Source: Aquanectria penicillioides (lineage: Eukaryota > Ascomycota > Sordariomycetes > Hypocreales > Nectriaceae). From it: a stretch of 64,000 bases of DNA. The position numbers and the translations under genes were made by a program. The stretch covers positions 2,044,501 to 2,108,500 of the forward strand of contig PYIU01000010.1 of NCBI GenBank assembly GCA_003415625.1. Reading direction: 5' to 3'. Positions within the stretch are counted from its first letter, which is position 1. Each line of letters opens with the position of its first letter. This document shows, piece after piece, positions 10,664-22,079 of the stretch. The notes beneath the pieces are model-generated. The model searched no databases. It was given only the letters and a program-made list of their open reading frames with translations, and was not told the origin of the DNA.

Positions 10664-11753
10664 CTATTGGTATGGGTTTCCCTTTTCGAATTTAGGTTCC
10701 CACAGACCGCGAGCCTCCTTGGTCTGCAGCTGCAACCCCTTGAGCAGCCCATACATGGTCTTCAGCGTCGGCATGGGAACCCCCGCGCCTCGCCTTCTCT
10801 AAGAGGCTCGCCAACGATGTTTTCAAATTCAATAAAGTTGCCCTTTTCGATATCTTGGCACATACTGGGCTTGAATGCGGTATCTGTCGGGTCGCATCGG
10901 ATCAGAATGTCAGGGAGATTGTCAGGAAGGTCTGCGCCGGCAGCTCGGGCGGCAGCCAGAATCTCCAGCATAATGGGACGGATGAGATCGTTGATAACGT
11001 GCTCGCTCATCCTCATACGGGCAGTGTCCATTCGGAGCACTGCTGCGGTAGAGTTGAAGCTGGAGTTGTAGACTAGCTTGCGCCAGCGGGTGAACAAAGT
11101 GTTCGGCTCATAAACCATGTTAAGCTTGCCCTGCGCGTTGTAGATCTCAATGTAGCGACGAGCAGCGGCTTCGGCGACGTTTGATAGAACACCTGGGCTA
11201 GTAAAGGTACCTATGGTCTGGGCGTCGAAATCGTCATGGAGAATGTTTCCATGACCCTTCTCAGTGGCGCCAATCATGGAGATGCTGCTAATGATGGGGT
11301 TGGTGGGGAATCGAGGGATGATGGGCCGTTCGATGTTGAGTCCATTTTGAGATAGCACAATAGATGTAACACCCGGGGTGATTGCGGGCTCAATAATGTC
11401 GGCAACGGTGGGCGTAATATCCGCAACATTTTTGGTAGTAACCAGGACGTAATCGAAGGGAGGCAGCTGCTCCTTGACGACATCTGGGACAGTGCGGCGG
11501 ACTATCAACCGTGTTAGTGATACTATTTCCATGGGCGAATTTTCCTGTGCTTACTGGTCGTTGGCTTCCAGCCCTTAATGTCGTGTCCGTGCTCGATTGA
11601 GTCAATGTTGAAGCCGGACTTCTCAACGGCGTCGTAGTTTGATCTCAATACGGCCGTCACGGCCGCTTTGCCTCCAACCTCGAGCGCGTATGCACCCATG
11701 GTGCCAACACCACCGGCGCCCACGACAAGAACCCTCGCCTTTGACTGTGTCAT
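10664..11753 (-). CDS. 2-dehydropantoate 2-reductase-like protein (PanE/ApbA), C-terminal frameshift
   Basis: Two exons, 11753-11555 and 11501 onwards, joined by a 53-nt GTAAGC intron. The family reduces ketopantoate with NADPH in pantothenate synthesis, although fungal genomes hold many paralogues of unknown substrate. The N-terminus has the Rossmann motif VLVVGAGGVGTMGAYAL. Downstream, LVTTKN, LSQNGLNIE and the helical C-terminal domain with KLVYNSSFNS are typical. The frame as given ends at 10,762 with a short aberrant tail. One base more in the C5 tract at 10,780-10,784 (G5 on the coding strand) restores the conserved block GVPMPTLKTMYGLL and runs to a stop at 10,664-10,666. The coordinates given cover that full reach. 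An intron from about 10,818 to 10,763 would also keep frame but would remove the conserved block and uses a poor donor, so a frameshift or base-call error is favoured. Confidence 0.85.
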
Positions 11754-12485
11754 GATGCTTCTCGCCAAAAAAGGACGTGTAATGTGATACATGAACTGAA
11801 GTTTGGATAAATGATGGGACTTGGCGCCTCGAACAGATCTGAGGGGCAATGAGGGAACGAGTGATGGCGATGTCTATGTCGTGGGGTTGAAACAGGGCAT
11901 CTCCTTTGTTACAAATACAAACAGAACCATGGGAAATCGACAGCGATGACTTCCAAAATAATCTTGTCAGAGATAACGCTGGAGGAAGGCATTGCCATAG
12001 ATCCACAATGGCGCAACTAATCGGGTTAGCTGGGAGCGATTGAGGCAAGCATTGTCGACCCCGCTCATTAGATCTGGTCGCCACGTTGGCTGTGGAGGCG
12101 GTTCCCCATATTCGCGGGCCAGTAATCTTGTTGTCGCTGCGATGAATGACCGTCATCCTGGCGAGACTCGATAAGCCTCAATGCGGAGAAGAGATTAGGT
12201 CGCGGCCTAGAATGTGATTCGTATCAGGTTTCAGTCCTTGTGGATATGTAGTTGACACATGGAAACTCTAGACCGTGCGAAGCCGGTACTGGCTGCTCTA
12301 AGCTTGAATTGGACAATCCATCTGAGGTAGGCAATTCCATTTTAGTTGTGTGGCCAGTGAATGACTTCCGCATCTGAACCACGAGGCGGACGGATCCTAT
12401 ACCTGGGTAGGAATATCGCATGAGCATAGTTGACCGTACGCAAGGCAAGATGCATACCACAAGATGGAAACTAAATTTTTGATGG
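11754..12485. promoter_or_regulatory. Upstream region of the reductase-like gene
   Basis: Lies upstream of the reductase-like gene and downstream of the UPC2-like regulator, both on the minus strand. Open frames here overlap each other and carry no recognisable motif. I read it as promoter plus the regulator's 3' UTR. Confidence 0.35.
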
Positions 12486-13891
12486 CTAGATTAATTTGAT
12501 CACCTCCATTGGCCACTTCAACAGATCCACGCCATGTCCCTGGGCCATGTCTTGTGCAGCAGCAAGGATATGCTCCGGCCAGCCCTGCAGAAACCAAGCG
12601 TCCTTCATCGTCTTCAAGAGAGGTGAGTAGTAGGCAAGAATGATCATCGCCAGAGGGGCGCGTTGTATCAGCTTCGACACAAACTCGTCGTCTACCAAAT
12701 ACACCCAGCTAAAGACAACCTTGAACGCCGGAGAGCATTCATATACCCCATTTCTATTGCCAAAAGTTGCTTCATACACACGTACCATGATATCAAGAGC
12801 CAGGATGTAGATTTCTGTATCTGAGTTCTTTATGACCACATCTGAGGAAATAAATTCACGGAGCTTTTCCAATGGACCAATCCAGTTGATCTGCGTAAAG
12901 CCCTCGCACATACAAGTGGGACGAGGATCATGATATAGTACATACGAACTTTCGAGTGGTTTTATGGGCCCGGAAAACAAAGTTGACGAGTCGTACATGG
13001 CTCGAATTAACCGAGGACCACGACCTATTGGCAACCACCTGCTGGATCCCTGACTCCCAATGTGGCAAATTAGCAAATCCTCCGGACCTGTTGGGCCTGC
13101 GGCAATAGTACAGAAACAGAGCAGCAGCGTGGATACGTAAAGATGTCCGCAATTGGTGTCGTTCATGGTCGGCAAGGCCTGGCTCAACTGCGCAAGCCCG
13201 ATTGAAGTGTGGCTATTCGCTAGATTTTGATAGCGGCCGAGACGTCGTTGCTCATCTTGGACGCCAGAATGAATCAGATGGTATGAAGATAATGCGAGTA
13301 GAAGATGAAGAACCGGTGGGCTCGACAGGCCAATTCTAACAATATCTTGGGACCAGAACTGCGTGACAGCCTGTGGGTCTTTAGAACCAGAGAGACTGGG
13401 ACCGGTATGTATCATATATTGAAATAGCAATTCAGCTTGAGCCACATTTAACCCTGGATCGGTCTCAATCCCAAATTGTGGACGAAGGGAAAATGGAGTC
13501 CGCAGTGAAGTTGGTGGGGTCGACCAATTAGCTCTCGGTCGGCCACGCCCTCTTCGTGGTATAGAGATTAAGTTGGAGCAGGACGTGTCCCCGGGTTCAT
13601 CTCGAGATGTGAGTATGTTACTGCTGGTATCAATGCCGGCGTCAGCAATACGATAGCTGCAGATTAGGTCGACTCGAGAGCAGTTTGCACACTGGGGGTG
13701 TGACTCGTCGCACTGTCAATAGTGAGCGAACAAGAATTGAAAGTTTTTTTCCTAGTCAGAGCAACCTTGACTTTGCGTCTCTTGCAGTTGATGCAGCCAT
13801 TACGCGATTTGTGATGACCTCTTTTTAGTCGTTTCTTGGGCACCAATGCAAACTTGTGAATTTTCACCCCTGTCGAAGACTCTGGAGACAT
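12486..13891 (-). CDS. UPC2-like Zn2Cys6 transcription factor with AT-hook
   Basis: Two exons, 13891-13766 and 13712-12486, about 450 residues. The zinc cluster is split by a 53-nt intron exactly after the KVK of CKRRKVK and continues as CDESHPQCANCSRVDLIC, so all six cysteines are present only after splicing. It is followed by a basic GRGRPR motif, an AT-hook that would touch the minor groove. The long C-terminal helical region contains MIHTGPSL and ends in the GWPEH...LKWPMEVI pattern typical of sterol-uptake-control (UPC2)-like fungal regulators. The gene at 58,372 has the same order of parts and the same intron site, so the two are paralogues. Nuclear activator or repressor; targets unknown. 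Confidence 0.88.
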
Positions 13892-15260
13892 GATGCAAAG
13901 TTCAGGTAAGCACGGGATAAAATGGCATCATTTCTATAAAGTCGTAGTCTTCTGTGTCGGGGTTATGATCGGGCCCGCTTTAATGGCTGTGTACTTGAGC
14001 GTATTGGCCTTTGTGTGTGGTCTCTGACCTATTATGGAAACGAATATTCGCATTCACTGCTGACAAGATAGATTTTGGGTGCGAGATGGCGTCAAATTTA
14101 TGTCCCCAGTCATGGCTCGAGAGTGAGGGGTTGACTACACCCCTTATGCAAGCACCCATGCAGCAAGACGCCCGTGGACTGTTCGCAGGGAGTAATTGCG
14201 CCGAAATTCTCGACGAGCTCGAACAGGGGTTTCGGCCATCCAATGAGGTGATCGGCTTGATGTGTCTTGCCAGTATCCCTCGCGCGCCTTTAGGAAATAG
14301 TGGATTATAGAGAGCAAGAGGGTGTCATGGGTTCCGGCAGGGCCGAGCTGATCTGGATAGTTTCTGAGGAGTCGAAGAAGCTTTCTTGATGAATTTTGAA
14401 AATGCCTCTTCTTGGCATGCGGACAATTCAATACCGCGCGTTGAAGAAACCACCACACTCAGGCAGTTTTGCCCCGATCCCCTTACGGTGGCTTTAGACT
14501 AAGCCCAATCCCCTAAAATTTGCAATCTGCGCATGTATCGGAATTGTGTGATTCGCGCTCTCGGGTTAGTTGTGAACGAGGCCATTTATGAACTCTCAGC
14601 GCGGGGTAGGTGCCCATACGCTGAGCAGTTGTGTTTATCAATGAGGGTATTGATTAGCTATGTATTAATTTCAACATTCGATAATCGATCAATCATCAAA
14701 TTTCATGTGTGATTCTAGAAACCATTCCGCACTGCCCTTATCTCAAAGCCGATGAAGACTCTTGAAGCATATCGCCTACCGTCTGACATCTCATGATACC
14801 AACTTTTTGGGGCTAATATCACAATTATGCATCATTGCGAACCTTGCGGGGATGGTGGAGACATTGAACCCCCCCGGAATCTTGCAGCTCATCATTTAGT
14901 TGAGGCTTTCCAAGGTTGGCAACTCACGCGACCATGCATGCTACATTTCCCGAGTGGCTTTTATCCGAGTCCTTTTTGAGATCCGGTGACACTTGTTCAG
15001 CCGTTTAGACTAGTGCTCAAGATATTCGACTTGCTGTTCATTCCAGCCTGACATGGTTGAAAGAGTGGAAGAGGAATTCCGGAGAGAAGTGGACGAGGAA
15101 ATTTGTATAAGTAGTTGCCTATTTCCTGCCCATCATCACGCCTGGTCGATAAATACTTGTTTCACAGTCTTTAACTAGCCCAGATAATTGGCATATGAAG
15201 CATCTTACTGCAGGAAAACATTGAAAATTTATTTTCATCCTATCGAATGCGTTTGGCACA
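13892..15260. promoter_or_regulatory. Divergent promoter region
   Basis: 1.4 kb between the divergent UPC2-like regulator and the secreted hydrolase. I see no supported gene; the two 90-100 codon frames near 14,000-14,460 lie on opposite strands over the same bases and neither resembles a family. GTATAAGTA at about 15,106, some 150 bp before the hydrolase start, could serve as a TATA-like element. Confidence 0.4.
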
Positions 15261-17402
15261 ATGTCTTGTGTTGGTCCCACCATGTCAGTGTTCCTTCCAT
15301 CATTCATCGCTCCCAACTATACATCCCTCCATTACACCATTTTGCTCTCTACAACCTCGTCGAAGAAACCTACAGAAATCATTGAGTCAATAACTAACTT
15401 TACAAATAGCTTTCGCCCTTGTAACGCCCTTGCAGTCTTGCTCCTTTTTTGGGTCATCGCACACACAGCTGTCGCTGGCGACTGTGTTGCCAACACCAAT
15501 GGAGCGTTGCAAGTGACCGCCGATTGCACTGATCCAATTTACAACTCTCCAATTATTGACAGTGAGACGGACGAAACCACCATTGCACCGCATAGAAAGA
15601 TTTCCGGCCACTGGGACGGCACTTTGGTTGACTTCAATATCTATCTACCACAGAAGAAGAATTGGGATGGTCGATTCTTCCAGAATGTTTATCCAACGCA
15701 AAACTCAACACCTTCAGACGAAACTCTCGGTTTCGGATTTGCCTCGAGAGGTTACACTATCCAAGTATCTGGCACACAAGGTTACCGTGCTGATGCAGCC
15801 ACGGCCAAATTCTCCAAGAAAGTCGCTCTAAGCTACTACAGAGAAACATCGAAACAGATATACGGATATGTCTACGGTGGGAGCGGTGGCTCTTTCCAAA
15901 CTGTGGGCGCCATTGAAAACACTTTTGGGGTCTGGGATGGTGCTGTTCCCCTTATTCAGGCCGTGCCGGTTTCGCTGCCTCTGAATCTTTGTGCTCGAGC
16001 CTTGGCAGGCCTGGTACTGCGACCAGTTGCCGACCTGATACAGAATTCTCTCAGCCCTTGTGGCAGCGGCGACCTGTACAAAAAGCTGAAAAAAGTTGAG
16101 AAAGCTGTTTTGATAGAGGTAACGAAACTTGGGATTCCCCTTCAAGCCTGGGACTATTATCTTGAACCTGCAAACACAGACACCCTTCTGCTCCTCATTC
16201 CCTCTGTCAAGTTGATAGACCCGACATATGCTCAAGACTTTTGGAACACGGATAGATATCTTGGCGTTGAAGATTCTGATCTTGGCAACATTATTCGTGC
16301 TGCTGTGGTGGACGAATATGTCACGGTTGAGTCGATCCAATACGATTCATCTGACAATCCCTCAGTCCTGGCGCTAGGCAACATCCCGGCAAATATAACT
16401 GCTGGTCTTGACTTTACTGCATATGATAGCACCGGGAAGGTGGAGATTGGCACTGTTACTGGAACCTTGGTCACAGACAGCAAAGAGCTCGTTCTTGACT
16501 CGACCAACGCTGTCTCTGTGACTGGCGCAATAGTCAAGGGGAGCAAGTTGCGTATTGATAACCGGTGGTTTCTGGCCATGCATGGCTATCACCGTTATCA
16601 AGTGCCTACGAGTGGTGGCTTCTACGGCTTTGATCAATTTCTCGATGCCAGCGGAAACCCCATCTACCCACAGCGCAGCATAGGCACGGACAGCATTCTG
16701 TCCGCGTCAACTAGCGGTGGATGCACATTCACTGGCAATATTACTGGCAAGGTTATCGTTGTTGATAATCTTGTCGACTGTGATGCTTTTCCTTGGCAGG
16801 CCGACTGGTATAGGAGTCAAGTATCCCAGGCGTTGGGCAATCGCTTTGGGGACATGTACAGGCTTTGGTACAACCAACATGCTGACCACCACCCGGAGAT
16901 GCTCAACACCACACGTGCAATGAGACTCATCCAATTCAATGGAATTTATGAGCAAGCTCTGCGGGATGTCAGCGCTTGGGTGGAGAATGGCACAACACCG
17001 GCTGAATCAACCCGTTATACCATTGATGACAGCCAAGTTCAAGTCTCTGATGATGCCTCGAAGCGCCTCGGCGTTCAGCCCTCTGTATCGATGAGCGCAG
17101 GAGAAAAATGCCCAGCTAAAGCAAAGGTAGGTGAATCAGTCGTATACCAGGCTTCAATGGATACCCCTCCCGGCGGTGGCAAGATTGTGAAGACGGAGTG
17201 GGACTTTCTGGGTACTGGAGAATACACCGAGTTGAAGTTTGGGCTGCCCAAGGAGCATGTTTCTGTCAAGGTTTCATACAAGTACCGCAAAGCTGGTACC
17301 TATTTTCCCACCCTTAGAGTCACTGCGCAGCGAGATGATGCCATTTCGACATCTTTCTGTCATCTCCAGAATCTCGCGCGCACGTCTATAGTCATTCACT
17401 AG
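15261..17402 (+). CDS. Secreted alpha/beta-hydrolase with C-terminal PKD-like domain
   Basis: Two exons, 15261-15283 and 15410-17402, give about 671 residues. The 126-nt intron has a GTCAGT donor and a strong ACTAACTTTACAAATAG end, and its removal places a signal peptide (ALAVLLLFWVIAHTAVA) right after the start. Read without splicing, the protein has 713 residues and the signal lies near residue 70, so the spliced model is preferred. The middle has a nucleophile-elbow-like GYVYGGSGGSF. Near the C-terminus, VSMSAGEKCPAKAKVGESVV and a segment reading EWDFLGTGEY with a terminal YKYRKAGTYFPTLRV match a PKD-type beta-sandwich. It is probably exported and acts on an ester or polymer; the substrate is unknown. 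Tannase-like or bacterial-like hydrolases are possible relatives. Confidence 0.75.
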   Translation: MSCVGPTMSVFLPSFIAPNYTSLHYTILLSTTSSKKPTEIIESITNFTNSFRPCNALAVLLLFWVIAHTAVAGDCVANTNGALQVTADCTDPIYNSPIIDSETDETTIAPHRKISGHWDGTLVDFNIYLPQKKNWDGRFFQNVYPTQNSTPSDETLGFGFASRGYTIQVSGTQGYRADAATAKFSKKVALSYYRETSKQIYGYVYGGSGGSFQTVGAIENTFGVWDGAVPLIQAVPVSLPLNLCARALAGLVLRPVADLIQNSLSPCGSGDLYKKLKKVEKAVLIEVTKLGIPLQAWDYYLEPANTDTLLLLIPSVKLIDPTYAQDFWNTDRYLGVEDSDLGNIIRAAVVDEYVTVESIQYDSSDNPSVLALGNIPANITAGLDFTAYDSTGKVEIGTVTGTLVTDSKELVLDSTNAVSVTGAIVKGSKLRIDNRWFLAMHGYHRYQVPTSGGFYGFDQFLDASGNPIYPQRSIGTDSILSASTSGGCTFTGNITGKVIVVDNLVDCDAFPWQADWYRSQVSQALGNRFGDMYRLWYNQHADHHPEMLNTTRAMRLIQFNGIYEQALRDVSAWVENGTTPAESTRYTIDDSQVQVSDDASKRLGVQPSVSMSAGEKCPAKAKVGESVVYQASMDTPPGGGKIVKTEWDFLGTGEYTELKFGLPKEHVSVKVSYKYRKAGTYFPTLRVTAQRDDAISTSFCHLQNLARTSIVIH

Positions 17403-18405
17403 GCAGTGGAGAGTTAATTTAAAGTACTCTGGGCTATGTGATACAGAAAATCTGAACCACGATGAAAGGAGAGCCGGTGGAGTCGTTTTAGCAAACGAAT
17501 TGGTCATAGTTATAAGATTGTCCCTTGGTACTGGCCGTCAGCCTGGCCTGAAACCTTGTCTGTGATTATCGGCAAAATGGTTGTAAATCAGCTTGCTCAT
17601 GGTGACAAAATTCAACACCATGATGGGTACATTTATTAGCATGTCCTTCATGCTGCATTTTGTGGCGTTGATGTGTGCAGGTCTCGCGATGTGTCGGGGA
17701 TTGTCGCTTCTAATGCTCGTGTCGGCTTCTTGGTCCTCCGCAACCCTGCACGCCTGCCTCAAAGAGGGTTTAGAACCCCTACAAAGTAATCCAAATTGGC
17801 CGTCGGGGTAGGATTACGACCATAGAACGACATTACTCATGCGGAGGCACTGGGGTCTATCACCGGTCCGGCGGTCATGGCCGTATTTTCACAACTAGTT
17901 GAATAAAGAAGCAAGATTTAGTGAAACACAAGAATGCACAATTACCAACTTCCCACCCACACGACGCCTTGATCCGATCATCATTATGCATTATTATAAC
18001 ACCCATATAATTGCTGACTCGGTTATGATCTTGTGCCATTCCGTCATCACATCTGGTGAGGGAGCACGTTTCTTTTCGAAGTGAAGGCTCGTAAAAAAAG
18101 TCGTTATATTGTTCGAAGCTTGATATTGTTGTGCCCGTCGTATTATTAGTTATGTCAAGATACATGAGAAGTAGCACCGTTGAATACTTTGAACGAGGCC
18201 ACACCAGAGAACTGTCTTCTCATCATTAGCTTCAATTTTTTGTAACATGTAACAAATGTATAACTTCAGCCATGATTATACCGCAGAAGTGCTGATGCTA
18301 ACTGCATTATTGAATTTATTTGCATATTATCGTTCAGGCCAATTCAAAATGTCCAACAACGAATTACTAATGAATACAATCATGTTTCTATCTCTGCTGA
18401 ACTCC
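17403..18405. terminator. Convergent 3' region
   Basis: 1 kb between two converging genes. A/T-rich toward the right, with overlapping short frames on both strands and no motif. Holds the 3' UTRs of both neighbours; nothing else supported. Confidence 0.4.
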
Positions 18406-20907
18406 TTAAAGAATAACCATGTCCCTCCCTCCAGCTGCATTCACACTAGTATAGTAATTATTGTTAGCCGTCTCTCCAAGTTGGTTCTTCTCCAAGAGAA
18501 GATGCCCAGGGTCGTAGCAATGCCGATTCTGAGATAAGCAATGAGGACAAAGGTCGAAGTTGCCTGAACAGCAGACGTTGCAATGGAAATAATGTCCAGC
18601 TGTAAGCCTACTACATAAATTGCACCTAGATTGTATTTGATATGCCCTCAGATAGTCATCAAAGCTGGGAAGCGATTCGCAGCTAGGTTGCCGACTTGAC
18701 CTAGACTCTGTCTTTGCCAGATTCAGACCTGGATTGTCTTTTGAAGCATGAGGGAATATTTCTAAAAGCTCCTGAGCAGTGGGTCTCATGTCAGGGCTCT
18801 CGTTGCGACAGGAGATGACAATGTCCTTGAGATGCTGTGGGGCATTTTCTCCAAGGGAGGGTAGTTGGACTAGGTGAGTAGGGTCTGTACAATCCTTCAT
18901 AGTACAGCCAACACTGTCACAGAGTTGCTGGTCCGAAAGAAAAGGCTTAAGCGAAATGACCCGCCAGAGCATCAGACCCAACTGATATATATCGGTTTGG
19001 GGAGTGGCTTTGAACCGACTTTCAAGCGACGGTGACCAGTGATGATGATATTCAGGCGGGAGGGCTATAAAAGTTCCTGGGTGGTAGAAGAACGCCGTTG
19101 ATAAATAGGCGAAAAGCAAAATATCGTCATTACCATCAATACCAAAGCCTTGGTCCATAACTTCACCGAGGAACCCGATTGTGAATCCGCCACGGTGCAC
19201 CTCAGCAACTGCTTCTATAATTTGCTGACACCATTTTTCGCGTCGTTCCCACGGCGCTGTCTTGTCAGAAAGACCCTCTCGAGCAATGACATGGAATAAT
19301 TTGCCATTAGCCGGTAACTCACATAGGAACCCTGTGGCAAGATTTTGATCGTCTGTGATGACACCTAGGAATTGGCTGATCCTTGGTCGAGTTTGTAAAC
19401 AATGTAGTGCTAGCAGTATGTACAAGTCTGCATCAATCCGGCCTTTGTCAAAAGTGAAGCGGGTTTCCAGCACCCATCGTGAATTAAGGAAGGCAATGAA
19501 AAAGCTTGTCGGACTAGGTCTCCATAAGGGTCGTTGGTCAAGCTGCCTTTCTGGGACGGTTTGACAGCCTAGGTGACGAAGCTCACTGGATATCTGCCGA
19601 AGGTAGTTCTTGGTCTGACACGGCATTTTATTGTTGAACTCGACTTGGATATGGTATGGATCTCTGCGGAGTGTAACCCTGAGGTGAGAGTCTTCTTGTA
19701 ACCGAAAATTATGGACAGAGTCGTGAAAGAAATCCCTTAGTGCAACACTAATATCCTTTGGTGGAAGAAATGGTTTTGGCCAAGTCAAATATCTTGGTTT
19801 GGCCTGTGACACTTTCCCAACTAGAGAATCGGCGTCAACAACGATAGATAACTTTAGGCGTATCCATCTTTCTGGGGACTTGAAATGGAACATTTCGCAT
19901 TGAGTCACACGACTATATCGCGATATACGAGCCTCAATAGCATCAAAGCAAAAGAAAATAGGAGTGTCTTGGTCAGCATATGCTCGAGGTAGAAATGAGG
20001 GTAGCATTTCAAATAAGCTGGCAGGGCTTGGCTCTTGTATTTGTGAATCGTCGACAGATCGAGCGTATCGCTGTTGCGAGAGATGCTGCGTGTCCGTATT
20101 GTTATCGAGAGTGTTGTCACAACAACCGCCATGAGAATCGGCAAGCAAATTTCTAACCAATCCATGGCCTTGGGCATTGACTGGCCTTGCAATACTGGCA
20201 TTGGTGTGACTCTCGATTCTATTCAGACTCAATGCCATATTGTCAATCGCTACTTGCGTAGCTTCCCACTGCTGACGAAACTGTGATAGACTTGACGTCA
20301 CTGCCTCGATCTTTGCCTCTGAAATCGCCAACTGGTCAGGAATTTTGGCCACAGTCGATCTTATGCTTTCAGTACATGACCTAGGAGGATCATCAGCTAT
20401 TTCGATCTATCACCCTTCATCAAGTCTCAATATCCAGCAAGGCCTTACAGTGATTCTACACTTAGCGCCGCGATGAGCTCTTCTCTAGCATTTTTAAGTT
20501 GATCGCAAAGACGTGACACTTTTCGTTTGTGTTTAAACCAAGCTGTGCGACGAGCTCTATTTGAGTTAACCCCTTCAACAAGCTTGGTATTTATAACCTC
20601 GCGTAGTGCTTCGATAATCTTCTGGGCACTAGAAAGTGTGTGGGACAAGTTGTCGTTGTTTGATGTTTGAACTGTTGTTTCTGCCCCCGAAGCACATCCT
20701 GGAAGGACCGGACCTGTTCCTAGGACAATTTTAGCCCAATGTCTAATTTTTGGGGAGGGGAGTGTAGTTTTTGTAACCGACCTCCAATGTTGTGATCTCC
20801 TCTGGAGCCTTATATAGCTCGATTGCGAGTCGGATGCTCTCTGCAACACCATGGGTTGCTGCAAGAAGGGTGTAAACGCTAGCGATAACTCCTACAATTT
20901 CTGCCAT
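18406..20907 (-). CDS. Pseudokinase with ZZ zinc finger (fungal NLR/HET-associated type)
   Basis: Modelled as three exons, 20907-20778, 20719-20449 and 20380-18406, about 791 residues; the first splice pair is uncertain, the second (GTAAGG to CCTAG) restores frame well. The N-terminus, MAEIVGVIASVYTLLAATHGV then a helical stretch, resembles the regulatory helical domains that start many fungal STAND or HET proteins. A coiled-coil-like part follows. A kinase-like region then shows a C-lobe with LPPEYH...TPQTDIYQLGLMLWRVI, but the HRD site reads VHRGGFTIGF and no DFG is visible, so catalysis is unlikely. The last 60 residues form a ZZ zinc finger (CNLCSRL...CNVC...DLCPHC with distal Cys/His). 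Probably a signalling adaptor in non-self recognition; this is inference from architecture. Confidence 0.75.
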
Positions 20908-22079
20908 GCTCAAATCAGATGATTCAGTCGATGCAGACTGGGAGGAAATATCCGGCGCAGTTTTGACAGATTCGATAGATTGCGAAGATTAGACATCATT
21001 ACGCGCGGGGTAAGGCGCAAATGTGCATTTTCTTGTGGACTTGCGCACAACCCAGCCACCTTCTGGACTCTGCACTGCTTAGGATCATTCTGATATAGCG
21101 ATCGTAGAATAACATCATGCAACAATTGAGGTATGACAATAAGACGGGGAGTTTATTGTTATCTTCCCGATGTTATAACCATTCTGCGTTCTGTGAGTAC
21201 CATCAACTGCAGGAGGACCATGAATGGTCTAGAAATTCCGAGATTGTTCTAAGCAAACGGAAATCCCCTTCTAGTAGAGAAGGCAGCGGACCCAAGTAGT
21301 TTATCCTTGTGATTGTGACAATTTGAACTGACAGCTTGAAAATCTATGCTACATCGAACGTATGGTGTCATATTTTAAAGAAACCCTGGAGGTGAACTTG
21401 TTGTTAGACTCGGTGAATAAGCTTCAAACGTGTCGTCTCGAAAAGAAAAGTCACAGCCATTGATCCAAGAAAAAGGTTGAGGGGGTGTTAGCGCTGCAGC
21501 AAAAATAAGAGTGTCCGCATCATATCTGAGCGGAAACATTCTTTGATTGAGTTTAATGAGGGATAGAAACATGGTGAACCGGATTGGGGGCACAGAACGG
21601 ATTGTACCGCAGGCTACCCTGTACAGCCAACCCAGAAAGCAGTTTGAACAATATTATCCTCGCATCCAATAGTTATGGCTATAGTACAATTGAATTTGTA
21701 TTTCGACGAAAAATTCAAGTGATACAAGATAAATCAGCGCACAGAAGCAAAAAAAAAAAATCTTGTGGCTACGTATATGACCATCTTTATTTAGACTACC
21801 CTTACGTGTCTAATTGAAACTCTGTAGTAACCGACGGTATAGGTGGATATTTAAGAATTTAGGAAAATGGAAACATCATTAAAGCATACATTGGGTCCTG
21901 AAACACATGTATGATGAAGGATCAACTGTGTCATCAATCCTTCTGGTGGCAGGTATTAAAGAAAGGATAGGCATATATATGACATAAGGGTATCATCCTT
22001 AGATTAGTGATAATACAAGAATTTTATCCCCTTACTCTCATAACCTACCTGACAACATTGGGAACGTAGCATTCTGTTT
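20908..22079. other. A/T-rich gap upstream of the pseudokinase gene
   Basis: 1.2 kb with no supported gene. A minus-strand frame at 21,375-21,593 is the longest candidate but shows no family motif. The region is noticeably richer in A and T runs than its neighbours, consistent with old, decayed sequence. The bases next to 20,907 must contain the pseudokinase promoter. Confidence 0.35.

Noticed and set aside
21375..21593. 72-codon minus-strand frame in the A/T-rich gap
   Set aside because: Isolated, no splice partner and no recognisable domain.
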